Source: Firmicutes bacterium UBA6811
Lineage (GTDB): Bacteria > Bacillota > SHA-98 > UBA4971
DNA length: 26,052 nucleotides
NCBI GenBank assembly: GCA_002452295.1
Contig: DKEX01000035.1
Coordinates: forward strand, 23,054-49,105
Direction of reading: 5' to 3'
This document shows, piece after piece, positions 6,671-14,364 of this stretch. Every line of letters begins with the position of its first letter. The first letter of the stretch is position 1. Below the pieces are notes generated by a model. It ran no database searches and had not been told where the DNA came from. It saw only the letters and a program-made list of their open reading frames with translations. The translations under genes were made by a program, and so were the position numbers.

Positions 6671-7957
6671 TTGGACAGTATCCTCATCCGGGGAGGGGTG
6701 AGGCTCTCGGGGCGGGTCGGCGTAAGCGGCGCAAAGAACGCGGCCCTGCCCGCCATAGCAGCGGCGCTTCTCACCAGTGATGAAGTGGCGGTCTCCGGGG
6801 TGCCGGCCCTGGACGATGTCGATACCATGTGCGAGCTTCTCGCGAGCCTCGGCGTGTCCGTAAGCACAGGCCCGGGGCGGGTGAGGCTTCGCGCGCACGG
6901 TGCCACGGTGAAGCAGGCCCCCTACGACCTGGTACGGCGGATGAGGGCCTCGTTTCTCGTTGCAGGCCCCCTTCTTGCGCGGTTCGGCGCGGCGCGCATG
7001 CCGATGCCCGGCGGCTGCGCCATCGGCTCGAGGCCCATCAACCTGCACCTCAAGGTGTTTGCGGCCATGGGCGCGGACCTTGCGACCGGCAACGGCTACA
7101 TCGAAGCGGTGGCGCCGGCCGGGCTGCGGGGCACCCGCATATACCTGGATTACCCCAGCGTCGGCGCGACCGAGAACGCCATGATGGCTGCGTGCCTCGC
7201 CCACGGCACCACCGTCATCGAGAACGCCGCGCAGGAGCCCGAGGTGGTTGACCTCGCGAACCTGCTCTCCTCCATGGGAGCCCGGGTCAGGGGCGCTGGC
7301 ACGGCCGTGATCAGGGTGGAGGGCACGCCCGGGCTCCATGGGACGGCGCACACCATCATCCCCGACCGCATCGAGGCCGGCACTTACATGACGGCGGCCG
7401 CCATTACCGGCGGGGACGCGGTCATCGACAACGTGGTGCCTGAGCACCTCGCCGCTGCCATCGCCAAGTTGCGCGAGGCGGGCGCGGTCATCGAGACGCA
7501 AGGGGCAAGCCTCCGTGTGAGAGCGTCGGGGCGCCCGGAGCCGCTCGACATAAAGACCATGCCTTACCCGGGGTTCCCCACGGACCTCCAGGCGCAGTTC
7601 ATGGCGCTTGTGTCCGTAGCGCGCGGCACGAGCATCCTCACCGAGACAGTGTTCGAGAACAGGTTCATGCACGTGGATGAGCTCACCCGGATGGGCGCGA
7701 AGATCAAGATCGACGGCCGGTCCGCGGTGGTGGAGGGAATAGATGAGCTCTCAGGGGCGCCGGTCAGGGCCACCGACCTGCGGGCAGGGGCGGCGCTCGT
7801 CGTGGCGGCGCTCGCATCGCGCGGCGAGACCGAGATCTTCGGCGTCTCTCACATCGATCGCGGGTATGAGTGCATCGAGCGCAAGCTGGGCGCGCTGGGC
7901 GCGGTCATCGAGAGGCGCGCCGACGCCCCCGACTTCGTCGCCGCCGGCGCGTCATAG
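6671..7957 (+). CDS. murA: UDP-N-acetylglucosamine 1-carboxyvinyltransferase
   Basis: A 428-residue cytoplasmic enzyme that adds enolpyruvate from PEP to UDP-GlcNAc, the first committed step of peptidoglycan synthesis. GAKNAALP (20-27) is the substrate-binding start, and the catalytic Cys116 sits in MPGGCAIGSRP (112-122), the Cys form targeted by fosfomycin in this family. The EPSP-synthase-like repeats continue to the end with the MHVDEL and ATDLRAGAALV segments. I chose TTG 6671 because it gives the standard MDSILIRGG start, with GGAGAGGAGG 7 bp upstream; an ATG at 6509 would add an unrelated stretch. A hairpin terminator follows at 8075. The order murA-spoIID matches Bacillus, where murAA precedes spoIID. 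Confidence 0.96.
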   Translation: MDSILIRGGVRLSGRVGVSGAKNAALPAIAAALLTSDEVAVSGVPALDDVDTMCELLASLGVSVSTGPGRVRLRAHGATVKQAPYDLVRRMRASFLVAGPLLARFGAARMPMPGGCAIGSRPINLHLKVFAAMGADLATGNGYIEAVAPAGLRGTRIYLDYPSVGATENAMMAACLAHGTTVIENAAQEPEVVDLANLLSSMGARVRGAGTAVIRVEGTPGLHGTAHTIIPDRIEAGTYMTAAAITGGDAVIDNVVPEHLAAAIAKLREAGAVIETQGASLRVRASGRPEPLDIKTMPYPGFPTDLQAQFMALVSVARGTSILTETVFENRFMHVDELTRMGAKIKIDGRSAVVEGIDELSGAPVRATDLRAGAALVVAALASRGETEIFGVSHIDRGYECIERKLGALGAVIERRADAPDFVAAGAS

Positions 7958-8074
7958 CGGCGGCAATGGCGGCGGCGTTGGCGACAACCGCGGTGACGCG
8001 GTTCCCTGGCGACGCGGTCCCGCTCGACGAGCGGGTAACACGACCATAGACGGATGTGAACAGGGATCCCCCAG

Positions 8075-8114
8075 CACCCGGTCGCGGCGTGGCCACGGCC
8101 GGGTGTTCTATTCT
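8075..8114 (+). terminator. Hairpin terminator after murA
   Basis: CACCCGG (8075-8081) pairs with CCGGGTG (8099-8105). The stem continues inward through a G-U pair, CG/CG, one mismatch and GGC/GCC to a 3-nt loop. TTCTATTCT follows, a partly U-rich tract. It lies about 120 bp after the murA stop and upstream of spoIID, separating vegetative from sporulation transcription. Confidence 0.58.
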
Positions 8115-8188
8115 GCCCCCGGAGCGCGTAAGGATAGCTCAGAACGTACGATAGACAAGCGGTTGTCTTTCATCAGGGGGCAGGCCGG

Positions 8189-9232
8189 ATGGACAGAGCG
8201 GTGGTCTTCTCCGTCGCGTTCTGTATTCTCGTGGTCGTCGTGGTGCCGTCGGTGCTGGTGCGCGGGTGCGACTTCACCGTGCAGCCCCGGGAGGAGGCCC
8301 AGGGTTCAAATGTGAGGGTGTTCGTGGTCGCCACCGGGAAGATGTCGGAGATGCCTCTCGAGGAATACGTGAGGGGTGTCGTGGCGGCGGAGATGCCCGC
8401 GTCGTTCGGCACGGAGGCGCTGAAGGCCCAGGCGGTCGCTGCGCGCACGTTCGTCGTGAGGAGGATGAGGCAGTTCGGTGGCCCTGGCTGCGCCGCCCAT
8501 CCCGGTGCCGACGTGTGCACCGACCACCTCCACTGCCAGGCGTGGATATCCGGGGACGAGCTACGGAGGAGGCTCAGCTATCTCGAGTATTACGCGTACG
8601 CGCGCAAGATCGCAAGCGCCGTGGAGTCAACCGCCGGGAAGATCGTGACCTACCAGGGCAAACCCATCGAGGCGTACTACCACTCGGCGTCGGGCGGGTC
8701 AACCGACAACTCCGAGGATGTATGGTCAACCGCGGTCCCGTATCTCCGGGCCGTCTCCACCAGGTTCGAGGCCAGTGAGCCCAGCTTTCAGCAGCGCGTC
8801 GAGTTCACCATCGACGATCTCGAGAGGAAGCTCGGCGTCAAGCTGAGACAGCGGAAGGTTAGCACCTACAAGGTCGCTGGGAAGGACGTTCAGGTGGTCG
8901 CCGAGGAGAAGATGGACCGGCCCATCGAGGTGCTCGGCGCCTCGCAGGCCGGAAGGGTGAAGGAGGTGAGGATCGGCGACAAGGTATTCTCCGGCTACTC
9001 CCTGCGCGAGCTTCTCGGGCTTCGTTCCACGAAGCTCACCTACCAGGTCGCAGGCGACAAGGTATACTTCGTGACCACCGGTTACGGGCACGGCATCGGC
9101 ATGTCGCAGTATGGGGCGGAGGCCATGGCCCGGGCCGGCAAGACCTACGTCGACATCCTCAAGCACTACTACACGGGCACCGAGGTTGCGACCTACGCAC
9201 GGCTCGCGCCCGCGCGCAGTGCCTTACACTGA
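8189..9232 (+). CDS. spoIID: Stage II sporulation protein D
   Basis: A 347-residue membrane-anchored lytic transglycosylase of the SpoIID/LytB family, part of the SpoIIDMP machine that remodels peptidoglycan during engulfment in the mother cell. It has an N-terminal membrane segment (about 4-24) and then the SpoIID domain with PLEEYVRGVVAAEMP (56-70), whose Glu68 corresponds to the catalytic Glu of B. subtilis SpoIID. SASGGSTDNSEDVW and GYGHGIGMSQYGA near the C-terminus are family hallmarks. AGGGGG (8175-8180) is a good ribosome binding site for ATG 8189. The neighbours murA, spoIIQ-like, spoIIID and mbl support the sporulation role over a general LytB homologue. I found no convincing sigma-E promoter upstream. 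Confidence 0.93.
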   Translation: MDRAVVFSVAFCILVVVVVPSVLVRGCDFTVQPREEAQGSNVRVFVVATGKMSEMPLEEYVRGVVAAEMPASFGTEALKAQAVAARTFVVRRMRQFGGPGCAAHPGADVCTDHLHCQAWISGDELRRRLSYLEYYAYARKIASAVESTAGKIVTYQGKPIEAYYHSASGGSTDNSEDVWSTAVPYLRAVSTRFEASEPSFQQRVEFTIDDLERKLGVKLRQRKVSTYKVAGKDVQVVAEEKMDRPIEVLGASQAGRVKEVRIGDKVFSGYSLRELLGLRSTKLTYQVAGDKVYFVTTGYGHGIGMSQYGAEAMARAGKTYVDILKHYYTGTEVATYARLAPARSALH

Positions 9233-9329
9233 TCACCCTCCGACCGAGACCGGCCACCTCCTGACCACCCCGGCGGTATCTTACATCGGAGCCCGGCGGT
9301 GTTGCCCTGGCGTGGTCCCATCAAGATCT

Positions 9330-9358
9330 GCATAGGCAGGAAACAAGTGGGGAGAATA
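9330..9358 (+). promoter_or_regulatory. Sigma-F-type forespore promoter for the spoIIQ-like gene
   Basis: GCATA (9330-9334), 14 bp, then GGGGAGAATA (9349-9358). The second element fits the sigma-F/G -10 consensus GGNRANANTW at every fixed position, and GCATA fits the GYATA-type -35. It lies 17 bp before the ATG. B. subtilis spoIIQ is known to be a sigma-F gene, so site and gene agree. The implied leader is very short. Sigma-G could also recognise it. Confidence 0.7.
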
Positions 9359-9375
9359 TACGCCGGGGTGATGCT

Positions 9376-10491
9376 ATGGAGGGAACGACGAGGAGAAGGA
9401 AGAAGAAGCTGACCCTGGCGCGGGCATGGGCGCGCCTCCGCGCGCTGCCTCGCCGCGGGGGTGAGGGGGTGGCGCGGGCGGGGGCGGGTCTGTGGCGCGA
9501 GGTTGCGAGGGCGATGCCGCCCAGGGAGGTCGCCATCGTGGTGGTGGCGGGCGGCCTTGCTTTCGGTCTCGGGGTGGCCCTGGGAAGGATCACCCTGCCG
9601 CCAGCGGCCCCCGGAGACCTGGATTACGTCAGTATCGAGCGGATAAACCTGCGCGACGCCAAGCCGGAGGAGGACGCCCCCGACGCCGGTAAACCTCAGG
9701 TCGCCGCCGGTGAAGCCGAGGTCGCGCACACTGCCGCCGGGGGCGAGGGCGAGGGCGAGGGTGGGGGCGAGGACGTCGGGGTGGTAGGGCCGGTGCCGGC
9801 GTCGCCGCCTCCGTCGCCGTTGCCTTCGCTGTTGCCGTTGCCGTCGCCACGGACCTCGCCTGCGTCACCGCCTGAGGCGCCTGGTCCTGTTCCAGCGGCA
9901 GAGGCGACTGCTTCAGGCCCTGCGGCGGCTGCCCAAGCCCCGGGAGCGACCGCTCCAGCGCCGAAACCGGCAGCTCCGGCCCCGAAGCCGGCGACCCCAG
10001 CGCCGACGCCGAGCACCCCTGCGCCAAAGGCGCCCGCGCCTGTCCAGCGGCCCCCGGCCTCCCCCGCCTCGAGGCCGGCTACGCCGGCGCCGGCGTCCTC
10101 GCCCAGGCAGGAGAGTACGCTCATGCCCGTCCAGGGGCGGATAATCTCGGAATTCGGGTGGAGGAGGCACCCTGTGTTTGCTGACTGGCGCTATCACACA
10201 GGGATCGACATCGCCGCAGTGGAGGGCGCCCAGGTGGAGGCCGCCCTGTCCGGCAAGGTCCTCGAGGTGAAGAACGACCGGCAGCTCGGCCTGTACGTTG
10301 TCCTGGAGCACCAGGACGGCCTTCGCACGAAGTATGGTCACCTCGAGTCAAGCCCGGTCGCCCCGGGCGACCGCGTGACCCAGGGCCAGTCCATCGGAAG
10401 GGCCGGGTCGTCGGGCGTCACGACAGGGTGTTACGTCCATTTCGAGGTGGTCCGTGACGGCAAGGCCCAGAACCCGCGCGACTTCTTATGA
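9376..10491 (+). CDS. spoIIQ: SpoIIQ-like M23 (LytM) domain membrane protein
   Basis: A 371-residue protein: basic N-terminus, one membrane segment (about 52-70), a roughly 150-residue Gly/Glu- then Pro/Ala-rich linker (about 95-245), and a C-terminal M23/LytM domain (about 250-371). SpoIIQ sits in the forespore membrane and binds SpoIIIAH across the intermembrane space in engulfment and channel formation. The M23 metal motif HTGID (274-278) and YGHL with His322 are present, but the usual GPHLHFEV reads GCYVHFEV, so Tyr353 replaces the first His of HxH while His355 remains. That His is catalytic in LytM-type enzymes, so hydrolase activity is doubtful. Position between spoIID and spoIIID and the sigma-F-type promoter favour SpoIIQ over a generic M23 peptidase. 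The linker is much longer than in Bacillus SpoIIQ. Confidence 0.8.
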   Translation: MEGTTRRRKKKLTLARAWARLRALPRRGGEGVARAGAGLWREVARAMPPREVAIVVVAGGLAFGLGVALGRITLPPAAPGDLDYVSIERINLRDAKPEEDAPDAGKPQVAAGEAEVAHTAAGGEGEGEGGGEDVGVVGPVPASPPPSPLPSLLPLPSPRTSPASPPEAPGPVPAAEATASGPAAAAQAPGATAPAPKPAAPAPKPATPAPTPSTPAPKAPAPVQRPPASPASRPATPAPASSPRQESTLMPVQGRIISEFGWRRHPVFADWRYHTGIDIAAVEGAQVEAALSGKVLEVKNDRQLGLYVVLEHQDGLRTKYGHLESSPVAPGDRVTQGQSIGRAGSSGVTTGCYVHFEVVRDGKAQNPRDFL

Positions 10492-10530
10492 AGCTCCAGT
10501 GCTTCACGGCCATAAGGCTGTATGGCTTGA

Positions 10531-10550
10531 GGCCCTGCCCCGGCAGGGCC
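10531..10550 (+). terminator. Strong hairpin after the spoIIQ-like gene
   Basis: GGCCCTGCC (10531-10539) is perfectly complementary to GGCAGGGCC (10542-10550), effectively an 8-bp stem with a 4-nt loop. No U-tract follows, so it may be a weak terminator or an mRNA 3'-end stabiliser. It abuts the candidate sigma-E -35 of spoIIID. Confidence 0.5.
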
Positions 10551-10551
10551 T

Positions 10552-10582
10552 GACATATCTCGCTGCTCCCCGCATATACATT
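10552..10582 (+). promoter_or_regulatory. Candidate sigma-E promoter for spoIIID
   Basis: GACATATC (10552-10559), 15 bp, TATACATT (10575-10582). These resemble the mother-cell sigma-E elements, about GKCATATT and CATACAMT, at 6 of 8 positions each, with acceptable spacing. The -10 ends 31 bp before the spoIIID ATG. spoIIID is a known sigma-E gene in Bacillus, which supports the reading. Confidence 0.55.
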
Positions 10583-10613
10583 GTATTAAACCGGGGGCAG
10601 GGGGGCAGTCGAG

Positions 10614-10868
10614 ATGAGAGAGTACATCCGGCGTCGAGTGCTGGACGTGGCTGGCCACATCATCGAGACCAAGTCCACGGTCAGGCAGGCAGCCAGGCTA
10701 TACAACGTGAGCAAGAGCACGGTCCACAAGGACGTGACTGAGAGGCTGCCGCTCATCAGCAAGCAGCTCTCGCGCAAGGTCAAGCGGATCCTCGATCAGA
10801 ACAAGGCGGAGCGGCACATCCGCGGGGGAGAGGCTACGCGGAAGAAGTATCGCGAAAAGAAGAGGTAG
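10614..10868 (+). CDS. spoIIID: Sporulation transcriptional regulator SpoIIID
   Basis: An 84-residue DNA-binding protein that activates or represses many mother-cell genes after engulfment. The helix-turn-helix is at about residues 20-42 (STVRQAARLYNVSKSTVHKD), followed by the basic C-terminal helix (RKVKRILDQNKAERHIRGG) and a Lys/Arg-rich tail; length and sequence are typical of SpoIIID. ATG 10614 has AGGGGGG (10599-10605) 8 bp upstream. It has its own candidate sigma-E promoter and a downstream terminator, so it is probably monocistronic. It lies directly before mbl, as in Bacillus. Confidence 0.96.
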   Translation: MREYIRRRVLDVAGHIIETKSTVRQAARLYNVSKSTVHKDVTERLPLISKQLSRKVKRILDQNKAERHIRGGEATRKKYREKKR

Positions 10869-10905
10869 CATCCAACTTGAGGGGAGGAGATCCTTTCGGT
10901 CTGTA

Positions 10906-10933
10906 GAATCTCCCTTCGAGGAGTTTTCTTTTT
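10906..10933 (+). terminator. Rho-independent terminator after spoIIID
   Basis: CTCC (10910-10913) pairs with GGAG (10920-10923) around a CTTCGA loop, with A-U pairs extending beyond one mismatch, followed by the T-rich run TTTTCTTTTT (10924-10933). The stem is short, but the T-tract is one of the strongest in this GC-rich window. It separates spoIIID from mbl. Confidence 0.58.
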
Positions 10934-11013
10934 GTAGAGGCGGTGGATAAGCCCCCCGGTGTCGCCGGAGGCAACTTCGTCCTGCACGGCGCGGGCTCGG
11001 GAGGAGTTGAGCC

Positions 11014-12036
11014 ATGTTCGGGCTATCAGTGGACGTCGGGATCGATCTGGGCACTGCCAACACCAAGGTCTATGTCAAGGGCAAGGGCGTGGTCATCCGC
11101 GAGCCGTCCGTGGTGGCCATGGACACCGATTCCCGCAAGGTGCTCGCCGTGGGGGAGGATGCGCGCCGGATGATCGGCAGGACGCCCGGGAGCATCACCG
11201 CCGTGCGCCCCTTGAAAGACGGGGTGATCGCCGACTACGACATCACCGAGACGATGCTGCGCCATTTCCTCGCAAAGGCGTGCGGCAGGCGCACTTTCAT
11301 ACGCCCGCGCGTGGTCATATGCGTCCCGTCGGGCGTGACGGGGGTGGAGCGGCGTGCGGTGCTGGAGGCTGCGATGCAGGCCGGCGCCCGCCAGACGTAC
11401 CTCATTGAGGAGCCGATGGCCGCGGCCATCGGGGCGGGCCTCGACATTGGCGAGCCGTCCGGCAACATGGTGGTTGACATCGGCGGCGGTACCACCGACA
11501 TCGCCGTGATCTCCCTCTCCGGCATCGTGGTCACAGAGTCGCGGCGCGTGGGCGGCGACAAGTTCGACGAGGCCATTATCAGGTACATCAAGAAGGTGTA
11601 CAACCTCATGATCGGGGAGCGGACGGCCGAGGACATCAAGATCCAGATCGGGTCCGCGTACCCCCAGGGCGACGGGCTCTCCGCCGAGATCCGGGGGCGA
11701 GACCTCGTCACCGGCCTTCCGAGGACCATCAAGTTCACGTCCGCTGAGACCTTCCAGGCGCTGGCCGAGCCCATCGCCGAGATCATGGACGGCGTGAGGG
11801 GCGTGCTGGAGCGCACACCGCCCGAGCTTGCCGCCGACATAGTTGACAAGGGCATCGTTTGCACGGGGGGCGGGTCGCTGCTCTCGGGGCTTACAAGTCT
11901 CCTCGCCGACGAGACGGGCATCCCGGTGCAGGTGGCCGAGGACCCAATGAGCTGCGTTGTCCTGGGCACGGGCAGGATCCTGGATGCCATGGACCGGTTC
12001 AGGGAGAGCGTGGTTGTGGCGACGAGGTCCGTGTAG
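11014..12036 (+). CDS. mbl: Rod shape-determining protein, MreB/Mbl family
   Basis: A 340-residue bacterial actin that forms membrane-associated filaments and guides the elongasome. The actin-fold nucleotide motifs are clear: phosphate 1 GIDLGTANTKVY (9-20), phosphate 2 DIGGGTTD, and the adenosine motif CTGGGSLL near the C-terminus. The N-terminal MFGLSVDVG helps membrane association in the family. GGGAGGAG (10999-11006) precedes ATG 11014. I use mbl because the gene directly follows spoIIID, the Bacillus arrangement; sequence alone does not separate Mbl from MreB or MreBH. It ends in a strong terminator. Confidence 0.95.
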   Translation: MFGLSVDVGIDLGTANTKVYVKGKGVVIREPSVVAMDTDSRKVLAVGEDARRMIGRTPGSITAVRPLKDGVIADYDITETMLRHFLAKACGRRTFIRPRVVICVPSGVTGVERRAVLEAAMQAGARQTYLIEEPMAAAIGAGLDIGEPSGNMVVDIGGGTTDIAVISLSGIVVTESRRVGGDKFDEAIIRYIKKVYNLMIGERTAEDIKIQIGSAYPQGDGLSAEIRGRDLVTGLPRTIKFTSAETFQALAEPIAEIMDGVRGVLERTPPELAADIVDKGIVCTGGGSLLSGLTSLLADETGIPVQVAEDPMSCVVLGTGRILDAMDRFRESVVVATRSV

Positions 12037-12133
12037 GGCGCCGGGAGGCGGGCGCGAACAGCGTCCAAGGATTTCGGGCCGCGCCGATTCCAGAGTCGCT
12101 GATTGCCGGTTGCCGGCGGGGGCCCGTCCGGAT

Positions 12134-12156
12134 GCGGGAATGGTCCCGCCTTTTTT
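12134..12156 (+). terminator. Rho-independent terminator after mbl
   Basis: GCGGGA (12134-12139), loop ATGG, TCCCGC (12144-12149), then C and TTTTTT (12151-12156): a textbook intrinsic terminator about 100 bp after the mbl stop. A smaller hairpin, GCCGG/CCGGC (12105-12117), lies just upstream. Confidence 0.9.
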
Positions 12157-12160
12157 GTTG

Positions 12161-12248
12161 GGTGGACGGGCGAACCGGCGAACCAGCGAATGGCCGGACG
12201 GGCGGGTAGATTGGCGGGTGGGCGGACCGGCGGACGGGTAGGTGGGCG
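12161..12248. repeat. Degenerate tract phased in 4-bp (8-bp) units
   Basis: Twenty-two consecutive tetranucleotides can be read in one phase, mostly GGYG or GRYS (for example GGCG AACC GGCG AACC ... GGCG GACC GGCG GACG), giving eleven 8-bp units near GGCGGACG. No gene is recognisable in the 338-bp gap between mbl and the next gene (12037-12374); it holds the mbl terminator and this tract. Confidence 0.75.
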
Positions 12249-12374
12249 CCACTTTGCGCGGATGGGTGCCGCCCTGCCCACAATTTGGCACACACGTTTA
12301 TTGATGGCAGGAGAGGATAGAGCCATCGCGTATCGAAGTGTAGAAGGACCGTCAGGAGAGGGGGAGGAGGCGAA

Positions 12375-14129
12375 ATGATTACAGCGCATCGTAAGACGCG
12401 AATCGAGACGTGCGTGATGGAGGGTATGCGGAAGGGCACGACGATCGCGGCCCGGAGCGTGCTCCGGCGCAGCGGGCTCGGGGCGCTTGCGGCCATCGCC
12501 ATCGCGGCGGTTGCATGCGGCGCAGTCCTTGCACAGGCTGTGCCTGCTGTCCCGACCACCATTGCGGCCCCGGCTCAGGCTGGCCAGGCCGGCGAGGGCA
12601 TCCTGGGCGAGGCCGGGATCCTCGTGGGAAGCATGGAGCTGCCGCTTCCGATTCCCGCGGTGTTCAAGGGGCAGTGCATTCTGCTCCCCGCGACCTTTGT
12701 CTCAGAGACGTTGAAGATCCCCATGAGGTACGATCCCGCCTCGCAGCGTCTCACATACAGCATCCCCACCGGGGCGCTGGAGATCCTGATGCACCAGCGC
12801 AAGTGGCGGCTGTCGTCGGGCGAGGTGCGGGAGTTCCCCGAATCTCCGACGGTGGCGGCGGGCATACCGTTTGTGCCCGCGGAGCTGCTCGGGCTCACCG
12901 GCGAGTACACGGTGAGCTGGGATCCCCAGTCGAAGCTGGTCTACCTGCGCGGCCCGGGCGACCCGAAGGCCGTCATTACGGGTGTCAGGTTCAACACGTA
13001 CCCTGACAAGGTGCGGGTCGTGTTCGACTTCACCAGCGAGACCCCATGCCAGGTCACGCAGATGAAGAACCCGGCCCGGGTCGTGGTGAGCTTCGACAGC
13101 ACTTACGTGTGGGGCACCATAGATCGCGTCATCGGCGACATCGCCGTGAACCAGGTGCGGGTCGCCCCGCCGGAGGGCGGCAGGGCCAGGGCCGTGCTGG
13201 ACTTCAACTACGCTTTGCCCGATGTGAAAACGTTCTGGCTCAAAGACCCCGCGAGGTTCGTCGTGGACGTGCCCAAGCTGTACGACACCAGGGCGGCCCT
13301 CACCGTCACCCGGGGAGTGCGCTACATCGTGGTCAGTAAAGGTACCCCGTCGGGCCCGCTCACGGTGGACGTCCTCGAGGTGGACCTCAAGGACCCGGTC
13401 GTCTCGGTGCGGCCGGTGCTCGCCGGGAGGGGTGGCATGCCCGGCCTTGCCAGGGTGAGTGAGGTTGTGGCGAGGGAAGGCGCGATCGCCGGAGTGAATG
13501 GGGTATTCCATGCGGCGGACGGCACACCCCTGGGGCTTGTGGTCATCGACGGCCAGATGAAAGCTCCTCCCCTCCTGAACCGCACGGCCCTCGGGATCAC
13601 CTCCGACGGCACGGTCCTCGTAGATAACGTTTCCATGGACGAGAAGGGTAATCTCACGCCGGACTGGAGGACGCTCGGGGTGGTCCACGCCATCGGAGGT
13701 GGGCCGAGGCTCGTGAAGGACGGAAGGGCGCACATCACGTCAGGCGAGGAGAGCTTCAAGGCCGATGTCGCCGTCGGGCGGGCGCCGCGCACTGCAGCCG
13801 GGGTCACCCACGACGGCAAGCTCCTGCTGGTGGCCGTGACGGGCCGGCAGGCGTATCACAGCATCGGGGTCACCCTGGAGGAGCTTGCGAACCTCATGGT
13901 CGAACTCGGGGCGAGGGATGCCATGAACCTCGATGGCGGCGGCTCGTCCACCATGGTGGTCCGCGATTATGTGATGAACACGCCGTCGGACGGACGGGAG
14001 AGGAAGGTCGCCGACGCCATCCTGGTCTTCTCGGACATTCCGCAGATCGCCCCGGTCGGGCCGATGCCGCCGAACTCAAAGCCCGGCCCTGAGCCAGGGT
14101 CGAGCCAGGAAGGCGGCTTACTACCGTAG
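12375..14129 (+). CDS. Secreted phosphodiester glycosidase (NAGPA/DUF2233) with stalk and AMIN-like domains
   Basis: A 584-residue exported protein. A signal peptide or anchor lies at about 35-55 (LGALAAIAIAAVACGAVLAQ). Residues about 84-195 look like the copper-amine-oxidase N-terminal/stalk fold often seen in Firmicute surface proteins. Residues about 199-300 look like an AMIN domain (GVRFNTYPDKVRVVFDF ... DPARFVVDVP). From about 318 the phosphodiester glycosidase domain shows GVNGVFHAADGTPLGLVV (373-390), GRAPRTAAGV (468-477) and MNLDGGGSSTMVV (517-529), the family hallmarks. Homologues remove GlcNAc from phosphodiesters, and bacterial members probably act on wall polymers; the substrate here is unknown. 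AMIN domains bind wall or septal polymers. GGAGAGGGGGAGGAGG just upstream supports ATG 12375 despite later ATGs. No clear promoter was seen. Confidence 0.85.
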   Translation: MITAHRKTRIETCVMEGMRKGTTIAARSVLRRSGLGALAAIAIAAVACGAVLAQAVPAVPTTIAAPAQAGQAGEGILGEAGILVGSMELPLPIPAVFKGQCILLPATFVSETLKIPMRYDPASQRLTYSIPTGALEILMHQRKWRLSSGEVREFPESPTVAAGIPFVPAELLGLTGEYTVSWDPQSKLVYLRGPGDPKAVITGVRFNTYPDKVRVVFDFTSETPCQVTQMKNPARVVVSFDSTYVWGTIDRVIGDIAVNQVRVAPPEGGRARAVLDFNYALPDVKTFWLKDPARFVVDVPKLYDTRAALTVTRGVRYIVVSKGTPSGPLTVDVLEVDLKDPVVSVRPVLAGRGGMPGLARVSEVVAREGAIAGVNGVFHAADGTPLGLVVIDGQMKAPPLLNRTALGITSDGTVLVDNVSMDEKGNLTPDWRTLGVVHAIGGGPRLVKDGRAHITSGEESFKADVAVGRAPRTAAGVTHDGKLLLVAVTGRQAYHSIGVTLEELANLMVELGARDAMNLDGGGSSTMVVRDYVMNTPSDGRERKVADAILVFSDIPQIAPVGPMPPNSKPGPEPGSSQEGGLLP

Positions 14130-14364
14130 CCTGCCGTGAAGGCCGCCTGCTGCCGCAGCCTGCTGTAGGGCGAGAGGCCTTCGAGCCCCCGGATGAGGGA
14201 CGGCAGTCTCCCGGCTTACGCCGCGGTCCCCAGGTTTGCGCCGGGGAGAGGTCTTTTGAGCGCGTGAGCGTGCGGGCGAGGCAGCGGACGCAAATGATGG
14301 ATACCGGCGGCACATGTGAGCGGGGCCGGCGCGGAAGGCCGGACCGCGAAGGGAGAGCAAATCG

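Noticed and set aside
8131..8157. Sigma-E promoter for spoIID (GGATAGC ... CGATAGACA)
   Set aside because: The two ATA cores are 17 bp apart rather than about 20, and the -10 match is poor.
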